From Trametes villosa (taxonomy: Eukaryota; Basidiomycota; Agaricomycetes; Polyporales; Polyporaceae), in contig PUDQ02000086.1 of NCBI GenBank assembly GCA_002964805.2, positions 1-64,000 of the forward strand: DNA of 64,000 nt. The letters run 5' to 3'. Positions 22,633-35,264 of the stretch are shown one piece after another (the stretch's first letter is position 1; every line of letters begins with the position of its first letter). The notes beneath the pieces were generated by a model. The model had not been told where the DNA came from, ran no database searches, and saw only the letters and a program-made list of their open reading frames with translations. A program made the translations under genes and the position numbers.

Positions 22633-23794
22633 ATGTTCCCCAAGGTCGCCCTCCTCGCCCTCGCTGGCGCCGCTGCCACCATGGTCTCCGCGCAGGCCGT
22701 GAGCTTCACCGGTACGTCCTCTCCCTTCCCTTCCTCTCTCCCCCCATCCACGCAATGCTGACGCACGCATGCAGACAAGCAGGTGGTGCAGTTCTCGCTC
22801 GACGTCGAGAACCTCGAGGCCGCGTTCTTCGCGCAGGGCCTCGCGCAGTTCGACGCGGACGCCTTCACCACCGCGGGCTTCCCCGCGGCGGTCCGCGGCC
22901 GCCTTCAGCAGATCGCGGACAGCGAGGTGCTCCACGTCGCGTACCTCACCAAGGCGATCGGCACCGACGACGCGCCCAAGGCGTGCACGTACGACTTGTA
23001 AGTCTCCCATTCGCGTGCTGGGGGAAGAGCTGGAGTACGAGTGCTGACACATGGGTTGACAGCACCGGGTTGCTCGACGACGTGACGACGTTCGTGAACG
23101 CCGCTCAGCGCATCGAGACGATCGGCGCCAGTGCGTACCTCGGCCTCGCGGGCTCGCTCAACCTCGCCGCGACCGACCTCGAGTCGGACAGGATCCTCGC
23201 CGCGCTCACTGCGGGTGGCGTACGTCGAACATCCTCATCTACGCCGTGTTCTGCTTGCTCACCGTTGTGATCTGTAGTCCATCGCTGCCGCCAAGGGCCG
23301 CGCGGCTGGGTGGATCACCTCCGCCGTACAGGGCCGCCAGCCCTGGGACGGCGCGTTCGAGACGCCCCTTCCCCCCAACGGCGCCTGGTCGCTCCTGAGT
23401 GAGTACACCTTATCCTACCACCTCGCTCATCCCGCTCACCCCGCCCCTCTCAGACAACTACGTCAACGAGTGCCCGGACACGAACCCGGACCTCAACCTC
23501 TCGAGCCTGCCGACGCTCACCGTCTCGAACCCGACGCCCGTCGCGGGCGAGACGATCGCGCTCGGCGTGTCGCTCAAGAGCGCGAAGACGACGCGCTACG
23601 CGCTCTGGCTCGACGGCCTCCGCTACGTGTACAGCGAGATCACGAACGGGAAGACGGTCGTGCCCGCCGGCCTGAGCGGCACCGTCTACGTCGGCGTCGT
23701 GCCGACCAAGGACGCGGCCGACCGCCAGAACTACATCACGAGCTTCGCGGTCGTCGACCTCCCCTTCGGCCCCGAGGCGCGCAACGTCCTCTAA
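22633..23794 (+). CDS. Rds1-like secreted ferritin-fold protein, copy 1
   Basis: The product is 306 aa. Exons are 22633-22711, 22775-22997, 23063-23219, 23278-23398 and 23454-23794. It has a signal peptide (MFPKVALLALAGAAATMVSA). A ferritin-like four-helix domain follows: VVQFSLDVENLEAAFFAQGL, RLQQIADSEVLHVAYLTKAI, ETIGASAYLGLAG and AAAKGRAAGWITSAV. A beta-rich C-terminal half (TLTVSNPTPVAGETIALGVS...FAVVDLPFGPEARNVL) completes it. This layout is known from fungal Rds1 stress-response proteins and from secreted proteins of Agaricomycetes. Two-residue E..H pairs are present, but metal binding is not proven. Tandem with a close paralog 1.5 kb downstream. Confidence 0.88.
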
Positions 23795-25296
23795 GGGCCG
23801 TCGGTCGACGGTGACGCCGAGGCGGAGGAGAGTGGGCTGATAGAGGCTTGCGGGGTGCGCAAGCCGAGCCATTGTTTTGTCAACTGTGTTCTTGCTAGTT
23901 TTGTCGTGAATTGTATGCTGTACTGTGCGGACGTTATCCGAATGCTATAAAGTCGTTGTCGATAAGAACCTGAGTGCGCCCCTCGAACGACTTGTCCCGA
24001 AACGGCCTAAACACTGGCACAGCCACTTGGCGTGCGTCTCGTAGAGCACCGGCGAATGCCGCAAGCTGGTTTTGCGTTGGCCAGGCTCCTCCTGCTGTAC
24101 TACTACATTCAAGTCCGCAACCTGCCTAAGTAGCCTCGACATCGTTGTTGTGCAGAAGATCCAGCCCTCTCCCTCTTCCTCTTTCATCGATATGGCACGC
24201 CTGTGGCGGCCGGGCGCTCGCTTTCGGATTTAAACGCTTACGAGCACGCTCTTATTGTCAGGCAGAATGCCACGGCAGTGTTCGCAAGAATTTACTTCCA
24301 ACTTCCTTCACGTTAAATCAGCAGCGCTGGGTCAGCTTGAGTACGGCGCCCTGATGTGTAGCCACTTGCCGACGTTCTCTGCCGCTCTAGAGTTCAAGGA
24401 TGCCGGATATGAAGAGCAAGTCCGCATTTCATTGATGTTTACATATCTCCATGTCTAACCGCCAATGCACAGATAGTCTCGGCATCTTACATGCGGCCAC
24501 TTGCCGTCCTCCGAGGACACCGCGCCCGGCCCAGGGCCAGGACTCGGGGCTGAGCGCGGGTGCCTAGGCGCTCCAAGGCACCATTCTTAGGAGGCGTGCT
24601 GTATCCACAGTGCGGGGGAAAGCCGTGCCTAATCATCGGAAGCAGACGGGAAGTTCAGTATACGGACATGCTCTGCGCTGCCGACCCTGCCGATATCGCC
24701 TCTCGGACGTCACCGGCGTCAAACCGGCGTAGCGTCACGGTTCTTTCTGCGCGTCGCCTGACGCGTCAATCAACGACATACCTGGTCGAAGGACGTAGCG
24801 ATACCAGCCAAGTACCCTTGCTGCACCGAGGGACGGTGCATATTCACTGGGGCCAAGCCCCGCCCGGCCCACTGGCCCAATCTCTCGGCGAAATGCAAAG
24901 TGTATACAGCTCGGCGACAACGAACGGACGCGCCTCGACGGCGCCGTAGAGGCAGCAATGCAGGTGTATGGCCGAGGAATACTCACTCTCGCTCATCTTG
25001 GCAGTGACGTTGGTGCGCATTCCCCCGCCCACCACAAGCACCCAATTCTGGTCATCCGCGTCCGCTACGTTCCACAGGGCACCAGGACCGTGGTGTACAT
25101 TCGTCCCTGCAGCCAGGGCGCATGCACGGCACGCGCAGCTCACATCCGGTGCCGAGCCTGTCGTGGTGTCTCTCGAGGTATATAAGACCCACGGGGAAGC
25201 CGGGAAAAGGCATCGTGCAGTTCCTACAGACCTGGACCGCAGCGCATCCACACTACTCTCATCACACTCTCCTTCACCCACTCTACTACCCTCGCC
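23795..25296. other. Intergenic 1.5 kb between the Rds1-like paralogs
   Basis: No gene is recognised. The left part holds the 3' end of copy 1; ctataaagt near 23944 is probably 3' flank. TATATAAG at 25179-25186, 111 nt before the ATG at 25297, is the TATA box of copy 2. Confidence 0.55.
25179..25186 (+). promoter_or_regulatory. TATA box of Rds1-like gene 2
   Basis: tatataag lies 111 nt upstream of the ATG, nearly the same spacing as in copy 1, and is preceded by a similar ctc(t)c.aggta context. Confidence 0.7.
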
Positions 25297-26400
25297 ATGT
25301 TCCCCAAGGTCATCCTCCTTGCCCTCGTTGGTGCCGCGACTACCGTTACGGCTGCCCCGGCTTTCAACGGTATGTTCCCTCCTTGTCCTCCTACGTGATC
25401 GAGCATATGCTGACAGGCTGCACAGACAAGGGCCTCCTCCAGTTCGCCCTGAACCTCGGCCACCTCGAGACCGCGCTCTTCAACGGCGGCCTTGCCAAGT
25501 ACAGCACCAACGACTTCGTCAAGGCCGGCTACCCGGAGTGGGTCCGTGGCCGCTTCCGCCAGATCGCGGACAACGAGGAGGCACACGTCTCGTACTTCAC
25601 GAAGGAGCTCGGTGCCGACGCCCCCAAGGCGTGCACCTACAAGTTGTGAGTAGCTTCCCTCTCTTACTCGGGCGACGTGGAGGATACCGACACAGCGCGT
25701 TATAGCGGCTACACCGACGTGAAGTCGTTCATCAACCTCGCCCAGAAGATCGAGAGCGTCGGCGCGAGCAGCTACCTCGGCCTCGCCCGCCACATCAACG
25801 ACACCAGCCTCCTCAACGCCGGCGCGGTACGTGCATCATGTCCCCGCAGACCTCTCCGATGCTTACTCAACACCCTTGCAGGCTATCGCTGCGACCGAGG
25901 CCCGCCAGGCTGGCTGGCTCACGTCCTCCGTGAAGAAGCAGCAGCCGTGGGACGGTGCCTTTGAGACCCCGCTCCCCCCGAGCGCCGCCTGGTCCATCAT
26001 CCGTACGTGCTCTCCCTTCGAGTCCTCACCAGCCTGTTGATCACCTCTACCTATCATAGGCTCCTACATCGACGACTGCCCCGACTCTAACCCGGACCTC
26101 CCTCTCGTTGACCTGCCGACGCTGAAGGTGTCCGACACCACGCCGAAGGCGGGCCAGACGATCTCGCTCACGATCTCGCTCAAGGCCGCGAAGACGCCGC
26201 TGTACGCGGTGTGGGTCGACGGCCTCACGTACGCGTACACGGAGATCAAGGAGGGCAAGACGAAGGTGCCCGAGGGCCTGAGCGGCACCGCGTACGTCGG
26301 TGTCGTCTCGAGCAAGGACCACCCCGACCGCGACAACTTCGTCACCGGCTTCGCCGTCGTCGACTTCCCCTTCGACTCGAACGCGCGCCACGTCGCCTGA
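25297..26400 (+). CDS. Rds1-like secreted ferritin-fold protein, copy 2
   Basis: The product is 291 aa. Exons are 25297-25369, 25426-25645, 25706-25826, 25882-26002 and 26060-26400. The last two exons have the same lengths (121 and 341 nt) as in copy 1, so the gene structure predates the duplication. Its signal peptide is MFPKVILLALVGAATTVTAA. The ferritin-like part has LLQFALNLGHLETALFNGGL, RFRQIADNEEAHVSYFTKEL, KIESVGASSYLGLARHIN and ATEARQAGWLTSSVKKQQPW. The C-terminal beta part is TLKVSDTTPKAGQTISLTIS...FAVVDFPFDSNARHVA. In place of copy 1's SEVLHVAY it has NEEAHVSY. Copy 1 also has a 36-nt longer third exon. Secreted; function unknown beyond the family. Confidence 0.88.
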
Positions 26401-27061
26401 GCGCCGCGCCGTGATGGATGGACGCCGCTCATGTAGAACGGTCGGGCTTTAGAAGTGTATATTCCCGGGGTTATTGTTCGATGGACTAGGTTGCTTCGGA
26501 CTGTTAACGATGTATGTTGTACGCTTTTTGCGTGGGGATGTAGCCGTCGTGTAAACATGTTTCAAGGCCTTTGATTGTGTGTCGTATGCTTGTGTATATC
26601 CTTCGACATGCAATGCCAGAATGTTTGACCGTATAAATCACCCTCTTGATTTGCACCTGTGTGACGTCTACATCGTGTTCCACTCACGATATGCGGCAGA
26701 GTGTGGACCCTGGTGGCGACAGGACTGGGGACACTGCGCGTTGTCAATGTACGTGTGTTGCAGATATTCGACATCATTGGTGTACCGTAGGTCACAGGAA
26801 AGGCGAGAAGGAGACAGACAGGCATTAGACAGGGCGACAGGCAGCTGAGGATGATACAGTATGTAACGTTGCAAGAGCGCGGGGCGTGATTCATGGGTCG
26901 TGGGTCGTGGCGATGTCAAGATACGGGAGACGGGCGATGCGGTACAGCGATAGGGATAAGTGAGACGAGCAAGCAGCTAACCAACGAGCAGGACGACTAT
27001 GCAAACGAGAACGGTCCGAGAGGGGGCACACCTTTTGGGCGAGGAGGATCGGAAGCCTGGC
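26401..27061. other. Intergenic, convergent 3' ends of Rds1-like gene 2 and CAC2
   Basis: AT-richer sequence with TG-rich tracts typical of fungal 3' processing regions. No gene recognised. Confidence 0.5.
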
Positions 27062-29735
27062 CTATGACCCGAGGTCGCCCACGCGCGTGAGCGCGGCACG
27101 CCGCTTCTTCTTCGGGGGCTCTTCGATCTCGTCCCTCGACGCACTTGCTTCAACACCCGCACTCGAGCCCGCGTCCGCCGTCTCGGCCGCCTCGCCCCAG
27201 CGCATCCCGAGCAGGTTCTCGTCGACGCTTGCCGCGGGCGTGAGCGGCGGCTCCGCGCTGCGCTTCGCGGGGATGACGGGCGTGACGGGCGAGAGCGCGG
27301 GGAGCGTCATCGCGTGCGTCGACGGCGTGGACAGCGGCGTCGCTGCGGTCGAGTTCGTGAGCGGGAGCGAGTGGTGGTGCGCGATGGACTGCAGCTGGAG
27401 CGTGTGCTGCTGCGTGTGGTGCGCGGGCAGGATCTCGTCGAAGACGACGATCGTGCAATAGCCGTCGCGCGACGAGAGGATCAGGCATTGGCCGTCCGGG
27501 GACCTAAGTATGTGAGCAACAACGGTCAGCTCACAGCACGTGGTAGTGTCCTTGACTGCAGAAGACTTACCACGACATGTCGGTGAACTCGTCATAGTGC
27601 AGCTTGGTTAGGAGGCACACCGGGCCAGCTTGCTGCGTGTCGTAGATCATGACCGTGTCCATCGTCGCGACCGCATACAGCATCCGGTATGGCAGGGAGA
27701 AGATGGACGCCGATGGCGTGGATGGTGTTGGCGTGATAATGGGCACGGGAGTCGGAGGCTTCGAAGCTGCCGGCGTCGGTGGCCGCATCGAATCCGTCGC
27801 AGACAGCGCAGGAGACGGCATCATCGTCGCCTGCGGGCCGGTGGGTATCGCAATGCGTGGTGATGGCGCGGCAATGGTGGATGACGATCCCGGTGCGGGG
27901 GACTGCTTCACGGGCGTTGCAAACGGCGTCTTGTCCTTGTCGGCGGGGCTGGGTGGTACGCCGACGTCGACGTCTACGGTGATCTCGGTGTCCTTGTCCA
28001 GAGTGACAGTCTTCGGCTCGTCGTCCCCGAGGGACACATTCCGACGCAGCTCGTACAACACTGGAGAGAAGCGCACTGCGACGCTCGCCTTCTTGTGGCC
28101 CGGAAGCCGTGCAATAGGTGGACGCGCGAAGTTTGCACGAGAGTAGATGTATACCGACGACGAGCTGTCCTTCGTGTCGCTCGCGTTCGGGTTGCCTTTC
28201 CGGCCCCGAGGTGGGTCCACCGACTTCGACGTCGCCGCGGGTATAACCGATGGGTCCTCGAACTGACCAGCGGGGGTGAGCAGGAGGCCGCCGTCGGGGC
28301 TGAACGTGAGCCGCCGGAAGAAGTTGGTGAAGCTCTCGTCCCCATAGAGTTTGACGGACGCCCAAGTGCTTGCCGCCGCCGAGGGGGGCATCCGGATAGC
28401 CGGGAGCGCAGGCATGGGAGACGGCGAACGTCCATACCGGCTGTAGTTTGCCGGAGAGTTGGGCGCGTTGGATCCACTAAACGACGACCGCCGCGAGGAC
28501 GCCCGCTCGTACGGCGGCGGGAACATCGACAGAGACGGCGTGCTAGTCACCGACGCCGTGGGCGTGAGCAGCGCGCTGGGCTGCTGCTCCCGGGAGCCGG
28601 ACGCGGAGACCTCGTCCTTGAGCTGCTCGCTGACGCTCGTGATCACCGATTCCGTCTCGCTCGCGGTCGACTCGCGGCGGAACGGGCGCGGGCGGCTGTG
28701 CGTGCTCGGCGTGCGGCTGTGGCGGTGGCCCATCTTCGTGTTCTTGCCCACCGCGTGCACCTCGAGCGCGCCCTGCTTGTAGGATATGCTGTAGATGTGC
28801 ATCGACCGGTCGCTGCTCTGCGTCGCGATGTACTCGTTCAGCGGGTCCCACGCGACGCCCTGCACGTAGTGGTTGTGCTCCGCAATCTCGTGCACGCACT
28901 TGCCTGTCACATGCGGACAGTCAGCGTCTCTGGGGCTGCGCAGCGATCTGCTGCTACGAACCTTCGCTCGCGGTGAAGATGCGGGCACAGTTATCGGTGC
29001 TGCCCGCGATAATGTATTCGCCGGAGGGGCTCCAGGCGAGGTCGTATACCTGCATAGTCGTACACCTGATAACACGCGGTGAGACACGTCCCTGTACGAC
29101 ACAGCGCCACAACGTACCGGAAAGTCGTCCGGGGCTTCCAGTGCTCCTTCTCATACTGCAGGTCCTCGGGGGTCAAGTCGCTCCCGTAGCTGCTCGCGTG
29201 CGGGCTCGTCGTCGGCGACCAGATAATAATCATTCCATCTGCAAAGGACGCGTGAGCCGCGGTGTCAGGGTCTGCAGCGGACAACTTACCGTCTCCCGCG
29301 GACGCGATGAGCTCGCCTGCAACGCGCGTCAGCCCGATTACGATACGCGTGCGTGCCCAGTCTCAGTGCTCACCGTTCGGACTGAAGCGCACGACGTTCA
29401 CCGCGGCGGAGTGCCGGCTGAGCGTCGCGAGGTACTCGACGCGCGGCGGGCGCGGCGCGGGTGGCGCGCCCGCGCCCTCCACCACGCTCTGGGGCAGTAT
29501 GTTCGGGTGCACCATCCACAGCTTCATCCTTCTGTCAGACTCTTTCGAAAGAGTAAACGGGTGGGCGACTCACGCGGACGTGGTTGTCCTCGCCCCCTGT
29601 CGCGAGCCGGTACGACTGGGCCGCGAAGAGCTTGTCCTGCGCCGGGCGGGCCTTCTTGAACGGGGCGGGCTGGAAGTCGCAGGTGGAGATGGGCTTGCTG
29701 TCGTGCCAGCGGATCTCGAGGGTGCGTACGCGCAT
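27062..29735 (-). CDS. CAC2: Chromatin assembly factor 1 subunit B (CAC2/p60), WD40
   Basis: WD40 subunit of the CAF-1 histone H3-H4 chaperone, which deposits nucleosomes behind replication forks in the nucleus. The N-terminus is MRVRTLEIRWHDSKPISTCD, the conserved CAC2/HIR1-type start. Blades include YRLATGGEDNHVRLW, HSAAVNVVRFSPNG, IASAGDDGMIIIW, VYDLAWSPSGEYIIAGSTDN and HNHYVQGVAWDPLNEYIATQ. A long Ser/Pro-rich insertion (about residues 230-380) separates these from LTFSPDGGLLLTPAG and MLYAVATMDTVMIYDT. The C-terminus carries SPDGQCLILSSRDGYCTIV and a nuclear-localisation-like PPKKKRRAAL. At least six introns, all short. HIR1 is the main alternative, but it is longer and has a HIRA domain that is absent here. 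Confidence 0.9.
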
Positions 29736-30099
29736 CGCGGTCGTCGTCTAGGTCAGATCGTGTGCATGCAGCAGCAGGTGGTGGTAGTAGAAGAGAGAGC
29801 GTCGTCGTCGTCCGGGCTGGGCGAGCTCGCTGTGGCGGCAACGATCGAGCCTCCGCGGCGCTCAGCCTATTGATCGCTTACACACGCGCCTTCTATCGCG
29901 CTCTAACCGCCCACTAACACGAGTAATCCTCGGCGATTATCGATCAAGCCCAGCCAATAAGCTCCCTTACATCTGCCAATTGTCTCACTAACGAGGCATC
30001 AATAGCCCCGCATAAAGGCCTCTCCGTGCAATTGTCTCCCCCGAAAGCCAGCAGGAAGCAGGCGTGGCCGTGTGGTATAGTGTACAGAATATCGATACA
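29736..30099. other. Intergenic, CAC2 promoter and NUP54/57 3' end
   Basis: 364 nt with no gene. The CAC2 start at 29735 requires a promoter here. No clear TATA box. Confidence 0.5.
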
Positions 30100-32514
30100 T
30101 CAGAGCGTGCTCGCGCGCAGCGTCGCCGTCGACGAGCCCATGTCCGTGTCCTCGTCCTGCGGGCTCGACCCCTGGATCACTGCGAGGTCCTTCATGTCCT
30201 TCTGCAGGAGCTTCGTCAGATGCGCCAGCCCCGCCTGCTCCTCCGCCAACACCTGTCCGGATCCATCTCTCATCAGTCCCGCCTCTCCAGAGTCACATTG
30301 GAGCCAAGAGAGACGTACCTGCGTGATCTGCGCCAGCCCGTCCTCGTCCACGACCGCCCACTCGACGCCGCCCGCGCGGCGGTCGCGCTCGCGCGCGGCG
30401 GTCACCGCGCCGACGAGCGCCCACAGCTCGTTGAGCTTCCCGCGTATCCGCCCTGTCCCGCCCGGCCGCCGCACCTCCTCGTCGATCTCCTCGAGCGCCG
30501 TCCGCAGCGCCTCCTCCTCGGGCCGGAGCGCGGAGGAGCGCAGCGCGGGGATGAGCAGGTGCAGGTGCTGCACGAGCTTGATCACGCGGTGCGTGAGCTG
30601 CGTTTGCAGCGCGGACGCGCGGTGGAGGCGGGACGCGTTCGAGAGCTGGTGCCGCTGGGTGAGGGCGGAGATGCGTTGTTGGAGCTCCTGGGGTGGGGAT
30701 GAATACAAGGTACTGTCGAGATAGCGAGGAAGGGTTACCTTGAGCTTTTCTTGGTGCGCAGCTGCTTGTTGTGTTTGTGCCTCTACGCGCTTCTGCAGGT
30801 CGTCGAAGCCTGTGGCAATCACGGGAACAAAGCTACACATAACCCTCTGTCAGGTATGTCACGTACGCGTGCAGAGCACAAGCCTCACCAACTAGGATCG
30901 GGGTTTTCACGGACTGCTTTTTGCCATAGCGCCTCATTGTACGCGTTGGGTGGTCGGCCATACAGATGTACCTGGTTGGGATCTACCAGGTTGTAGAAGT
31001 AATGCTGTCGAGAACGCATCGTCAACCAAGGATTCGCATGGACAACCAAAGACATTCACTTGGAAGCGGCACTGAGGCGAGTCCGAGTTCCACGCCTGCG
31101 CGATCCCCTCTATCCTTTGCGTCAACTGCGCGAACTGCGTCTGCGCGTCCTGCTGCGGGTTCGGCGCCGTCGCCGGCTTCGACGCAAACAGGTTGTTCGT
31201 CGAGCCGAGCAGGGTGTTGCCCCCAATCGTGCTCGCCCCAAGTGTGCTCGCGCCCAGCGTGCTGCCGAACAGGCCGCCGGGTCTCTGCTGCTGTTGCTGC
31301 TGCTGGCCGAGGTTGCCGAACAATGAGCCGGGCTGATTTTGCTGTTGTTGCTGCTGTTGCTGTTGGGGGTTGCCGAAGAGCGAGGATCCTGGCGCCTGTG
31401 CTGTGCTCCCGAATAGCGAAGGCTGGCCAGTTGAGGACCCTGGCTGCGTCGAGCCAAAGAGGCCTCCGCCCGTCGTCCCGGCCGTACTTGACCCAAATAG
31501 CCCGCCCGTCGCCCCAGTGTTCGAGGTGCCTGCTGTGTTACCGAACAGGCCGCCTCCAGCGTTGGGCGCGGTGTTTGTAGACCCGAAGAGTCCACCGGTA
31601 TTGCTACCAGCGTTCCCGAACAAGCCTCCCGTCGGGTTGTTCGCAGTGTTCGTGTTACCGAACAGTCCGCCACCAGTGGTGTTGGGCGCTGTTGTCGTGC
31701 TGCCGAAGAGTCCTCCAGATTGACCCGTCGCTTGCGCGTTATTGGTGGTACTTCCGAAGAGCCCGCCGCCTGCGTTGTTTGTCCCGGTGGTGCTGCCAAA
31801 GAGCCCTCCGCCGGTCGTATTTGTTGTGCCGGTGTTCGTGTTTCCGAAGAGGCCGCCACCAGTGGTCCCTACACATCCAAGAAGTGTCAGTTTGCTCCTC
31901 ATCTCGTTGATAATGGCCACGCCTGGTACACATGTCGCCCCATAGCGCACAAAACCTTGGAAGGGTACAGACTGACTCGCGGTGCGCAACCTCCCAAAAG
32001 GATAGGCAAGAACCCTGGACATGATATTGATCTACAGTATGGAATACGAGCCGTGCGGGTGGATAGAGAAGGGAAACGTGCGCGCGCTCGTAGACATAGA
32101 GTAGCTAACTGGTATTCACTCACCTGTTTGGCCTGGCTGTGTGGAGCCAAAGAGACCACCGCCTTGCGTCGCGTTCGCACCCGCTTGCTGCGTGTTTCCA
32201 AACAGCCCACCAGTCTGCTGGTTCGTGTTCGTGCTCCCGAAGAGCCCGCCACCAGCAGGCTGCTGCGTCGACCCAAACAATCCTCCACCCGCGTTTCCTG
32301 CTTGCGCGTTCGTGTTTGTGGCCCCAAAGAGACCGCCTCCAGTGTTCCCGGGTTGCTGATTCGTGTTCCCGAAGAGCGAACCTCCAGTCGCGGGTGCAGT
32401 GATTGTGGCTCCAAATCCTCCGCCAAAGAGACCGCCTGACTGGCCCGGCTGCTGCTGAGGTTGCTGTTGCTGTTGCTGTTGCGGCTGCGCGCCAAACGCG
32501 CCAAACGCCGACAT
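30100..32514 (-). CDS. NUP57: Nucleoporin NUP54/NUP57 (GLFG channel nucleoporin)
   Basis: A central-channel nucleoporin of the Nup62 (Nsp1-Nup49-Nup57) complex. The N-terminal half is a disordered GLFG domain; I count about 17 GLFG and 4 SLFG repeats, with Gln-rich tracts. The folded half begins [15 protein letters not shown], followed by [19 protein letters not shown] and [20 protein letters not shown]. Coiled-coil segments then follow ([40 protein letters not shown]). It ends in ASTL. This arrangement is that of fungal Nup57 and animal NUP54. Short introns separate the repeat blocks and the coiled coil. The gene is divergent from the BAH-PHD gene. Confidence 0.92.
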
Positions 32515-32860
32515 AGCTGGTGCACAGAGGAAGCGGAGAGAACGGGAAGAGAGGAAAGCGAGAGGGTGGCTGCAGGCTCAGCGGAAGACGCGTTGAACGC
32601 GACACGGCGCGAAGCGCGCGCGAGCGGTTGTTTGCGCTTGTTAGGATCAGAAGCCGACAGCCTCGAGGCTCGTACGTACGAACCTAACTTTGTTATGTAC
32701 ACCTGACCTCTTTGGTCGCGTTTCTTCCACGCCGTGCTACCGCAGCACCGTTTCACCATTATAGCGGCTGCTGTGAGATTTGAGGGTTTGACTGAGTTGT
32801 CCCGAACGTTCAAGTACTGGTTTCCTGTGTTTTCTCTTTCACCTCCCTCTCCGAGCGCTA
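32515..32860. promoter_or_regulatory. Shared divergent promoter, NUP57 / BAH-PHD gene
   Basis: 346 nt between two divergent nuclear genes. TATA-less. A cgtacgtacgaa repeat lies near 32671, and a pyrimidine-rich tract (tttctctttcacctccctctcc) precedes the plus-strand ATG. Confidence 0.5.
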
Positions 32861-34887
32861 ATGCCAGTAGGAAAGACGCGTCGCAGGCGACCCACGCTGA
32901 CTATGAAGCCAAAGAAGGCTTCAGCTAACAGAGAGTCTCTACTGAAGGCAGAGGAGGACCGTGCTTTTACCTCGATGATCCCTACGTGGGCATTCGACGG
33001 TCAGTCCAACTTCCTTTCTCATCGGCGCCCACAACGAACGCGCTTACATGTTGGACCCACAGTCTATATCGATCAACCCGACCAACGTAGGTCCATTCAC
33101 TCTGGAGCGACATATTGTGCTGACTAGACCTCCTCATAGCGTGGTCATTCCTCAAAGTGGTTTTCAAGAAGGGTGACGAGTGAGCACTTCTTGTGGTCAA
33201 GCTGCCCGCCGCGTTCTGACGCGCCGTTCATTAGCGTGATGCTTCATTCCACATGGGACGACACCGACGATGTCTGGATTGGGCGTATCCTGCAAATTCG
33301 CACCACACCCGACCGACAGACTACCCTAGTCAAAGTGCAGTGGTACTGGTCGCGCAATGATGTAGCCAAGCACGCGAAGAGCTTGTAAGAGACCCGAGCA
33401 CACTCACGCTTTACCCCGGCGGGCTAATGGTTTCATCCCGCAGTGACCCATCCCAGTGTGCCCCATGCGAGCGCGTGCTCTCAGACGACTACGACTACGT
33501 CTCGCCGTACTCGTTTGAAAGTAAGCCCCTACGCGTTTGTGCGCGTTTTTGATGCTGATCACGACTGCAGAGGTCGTCTACGTGCATGAGTATGACGAAT
33601 CGTCGCTGGACCCTCCCGAGCTAGGCCCACAGGATCTGTTCGTCAGGAGCAGATTCTTGCACCGACGGAAAGTGATTAAGGTTAGCTGAACGGCTGTCAC
33701 TTCTGTGGGCGCTCCTAGACGGGTTGTGGTGGGGGTTCCCGCTGAAGGGGTAAGGGTCGGCGGTTGAGGGCTGTATGCTAGTCAGTAGGGGTACGAGCTC
33801 CCCGTTACGCGTTTCGAGTGGGCGTCGCGCACCCGCCCTCTAACGCATGCTGACGGATCACTTACAACTCACTTCCTTGCAGCCACCATTGGGCTCAGAG
33901 ACATGCTTCTGCCAGGTAGCCTACAACCCGTTCCCAACGTCTTCCCCGGCTATCTCAGACGACCCGATGATAACGAGGTAATAGCTCACCCTCTATACAC
34001 GAAAGACGCACAGCATACTGACACTCAATATCGCCAGCCCTCCAGAGCACATCGACGTCATGCACTTCTGTCCGAGCCTAACCTGCCGGAAGTGGTACCA
34101 CACCTCCTGCCTCTACACTAGGGGAGGCACGTTACAAGAGCTCCCCGCAGAAGCGCAAGATACTCCTAACAACCTCATCGACCCACTGCCCACGCAGACG
34201 CGCGGCCTCCGTCTGCTCGCCGTTAACCCTGACGACGAAGTCCTCTTCACGACCTTCGAGTACTTCTACGAGCAGGAGTCGCAGGACGACATTGCCTTCA
34301 CCGAGCTGGTACCACCCCCCTTCTCTGGCTTCCTCCATTCTCCTGCCATTGCTGACGCCTCAGCCTAGGTCCCCCTTTCTGTGGCGCTCGAGCTGCTCGG
34401 CCGCCCCTCCTCCATCCTTGCACACCTCCCCGCCGGGCTCCTCACGGTCGCGCAGACGCCGATCGTCCGCTTCCCGAACGCCCCTGGGGAATTCGCGCTC
34501 GGGAATGTCGCCGACGTCGTCCTGGCGCGCCGCCTCGTCTACGCCGCGGTGCAGCACTCAGGCGCGCCCGACGCGGACGCGCGTTTCGCCGCCCTCCTCA
34601 AACAGGTGGAAGCCCGTGAGGACGAGCGCGCCGCGCGTTTCAACCCGTACAACTTAGGGTTCGACTTCGGCTTCGGGTCGGGCGAGTCGAGCGCGGGCGC
34701 GAAGGACGTGGAGGAGGACGCGTACATCGAGTTTTTGGAGGGTGTGTGCGAGCAGCTGGGGGAGTTTGGGCTGCTCGCAATGCCGCGGGCGGCGTATTGG
34801 GAGGAGAAGGAGAAGGAGTACCGGGCGATAGAGGCGGTGTTCGCTGGACCTGCGTTTTTGTGCCCGAAGTGCCGGGGTGCTATCTAG
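32861..34887 (+). CDS. BAH and PHD-finger chromatin protein
   Basis: A chromatin-reader-like protein. The N-terminus is basic (PVGKTRRRRPTLTMKPKKAS). The BAH domain spans several exons: WSFLKVVFKKGDDVMLHSTW, then DDVWIGRILQI, TLVKVQWYWSRNDVAKHAKS, DYDYVSPYSFEKVVYVHEYD and DLFVRSRFLHRRKVIK. A zinc finger follows with CFCQVAYNPF, then HFCPSLTCRKWYHTSCLY, a Cys/His pattern like a PHD finger. The C-terminal half is long and acidic to helical. It ends in CPKCRGAI, an extra Cys pair. BAH-PHD pairs occur in fungal transcriptional repressors, but the exact ortholog is not identified. One intron (about 33681-33881) is longer than usual. Single gene model with all junctions in frame for the BAH part. 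Confidence 0.85.
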
Positions 34888-35264
34888 GTGCGCTGACCGT
34901 TCTCGAGCTTCGCTGCCTGGTATTTTGATACTGATGCTACTTCTCCGGCAGTCTTAGTTTTCTTGCATATGCTTTTCCTTTGATCTGTCGTATCGCTCTC
35001 GTCTAATCTGCTCTCGCCGCGCACGTTTGTACATCTACGGATACCTAGCTCGCTCTCATCTTGCATATGCTCTTGCTACTCACTTCGCTGTATATGATGT
35101 CTAACCATTTGAGTTCCTAGCCCAAGGCCCGTTTTTCGACCGTGTTGTACATATGTATCAATACTACATAGGCAGTCTGCTCCCCGCTATCAGTACATCT
35201 CCCTTCGCTTCCCTGTACATCGTTACCGCTATATCGTCGTATATCTGGACAGCGAGGCCTTCGC
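34888..35264. other. Intergenic, convergent 3' ends
   Basis: 377 nt between convergent genes, T-rich, with tgtatatgatg and ttgtacatatgta words typical of 3' processing. Nothing else is seen. Confidence 0.5.
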
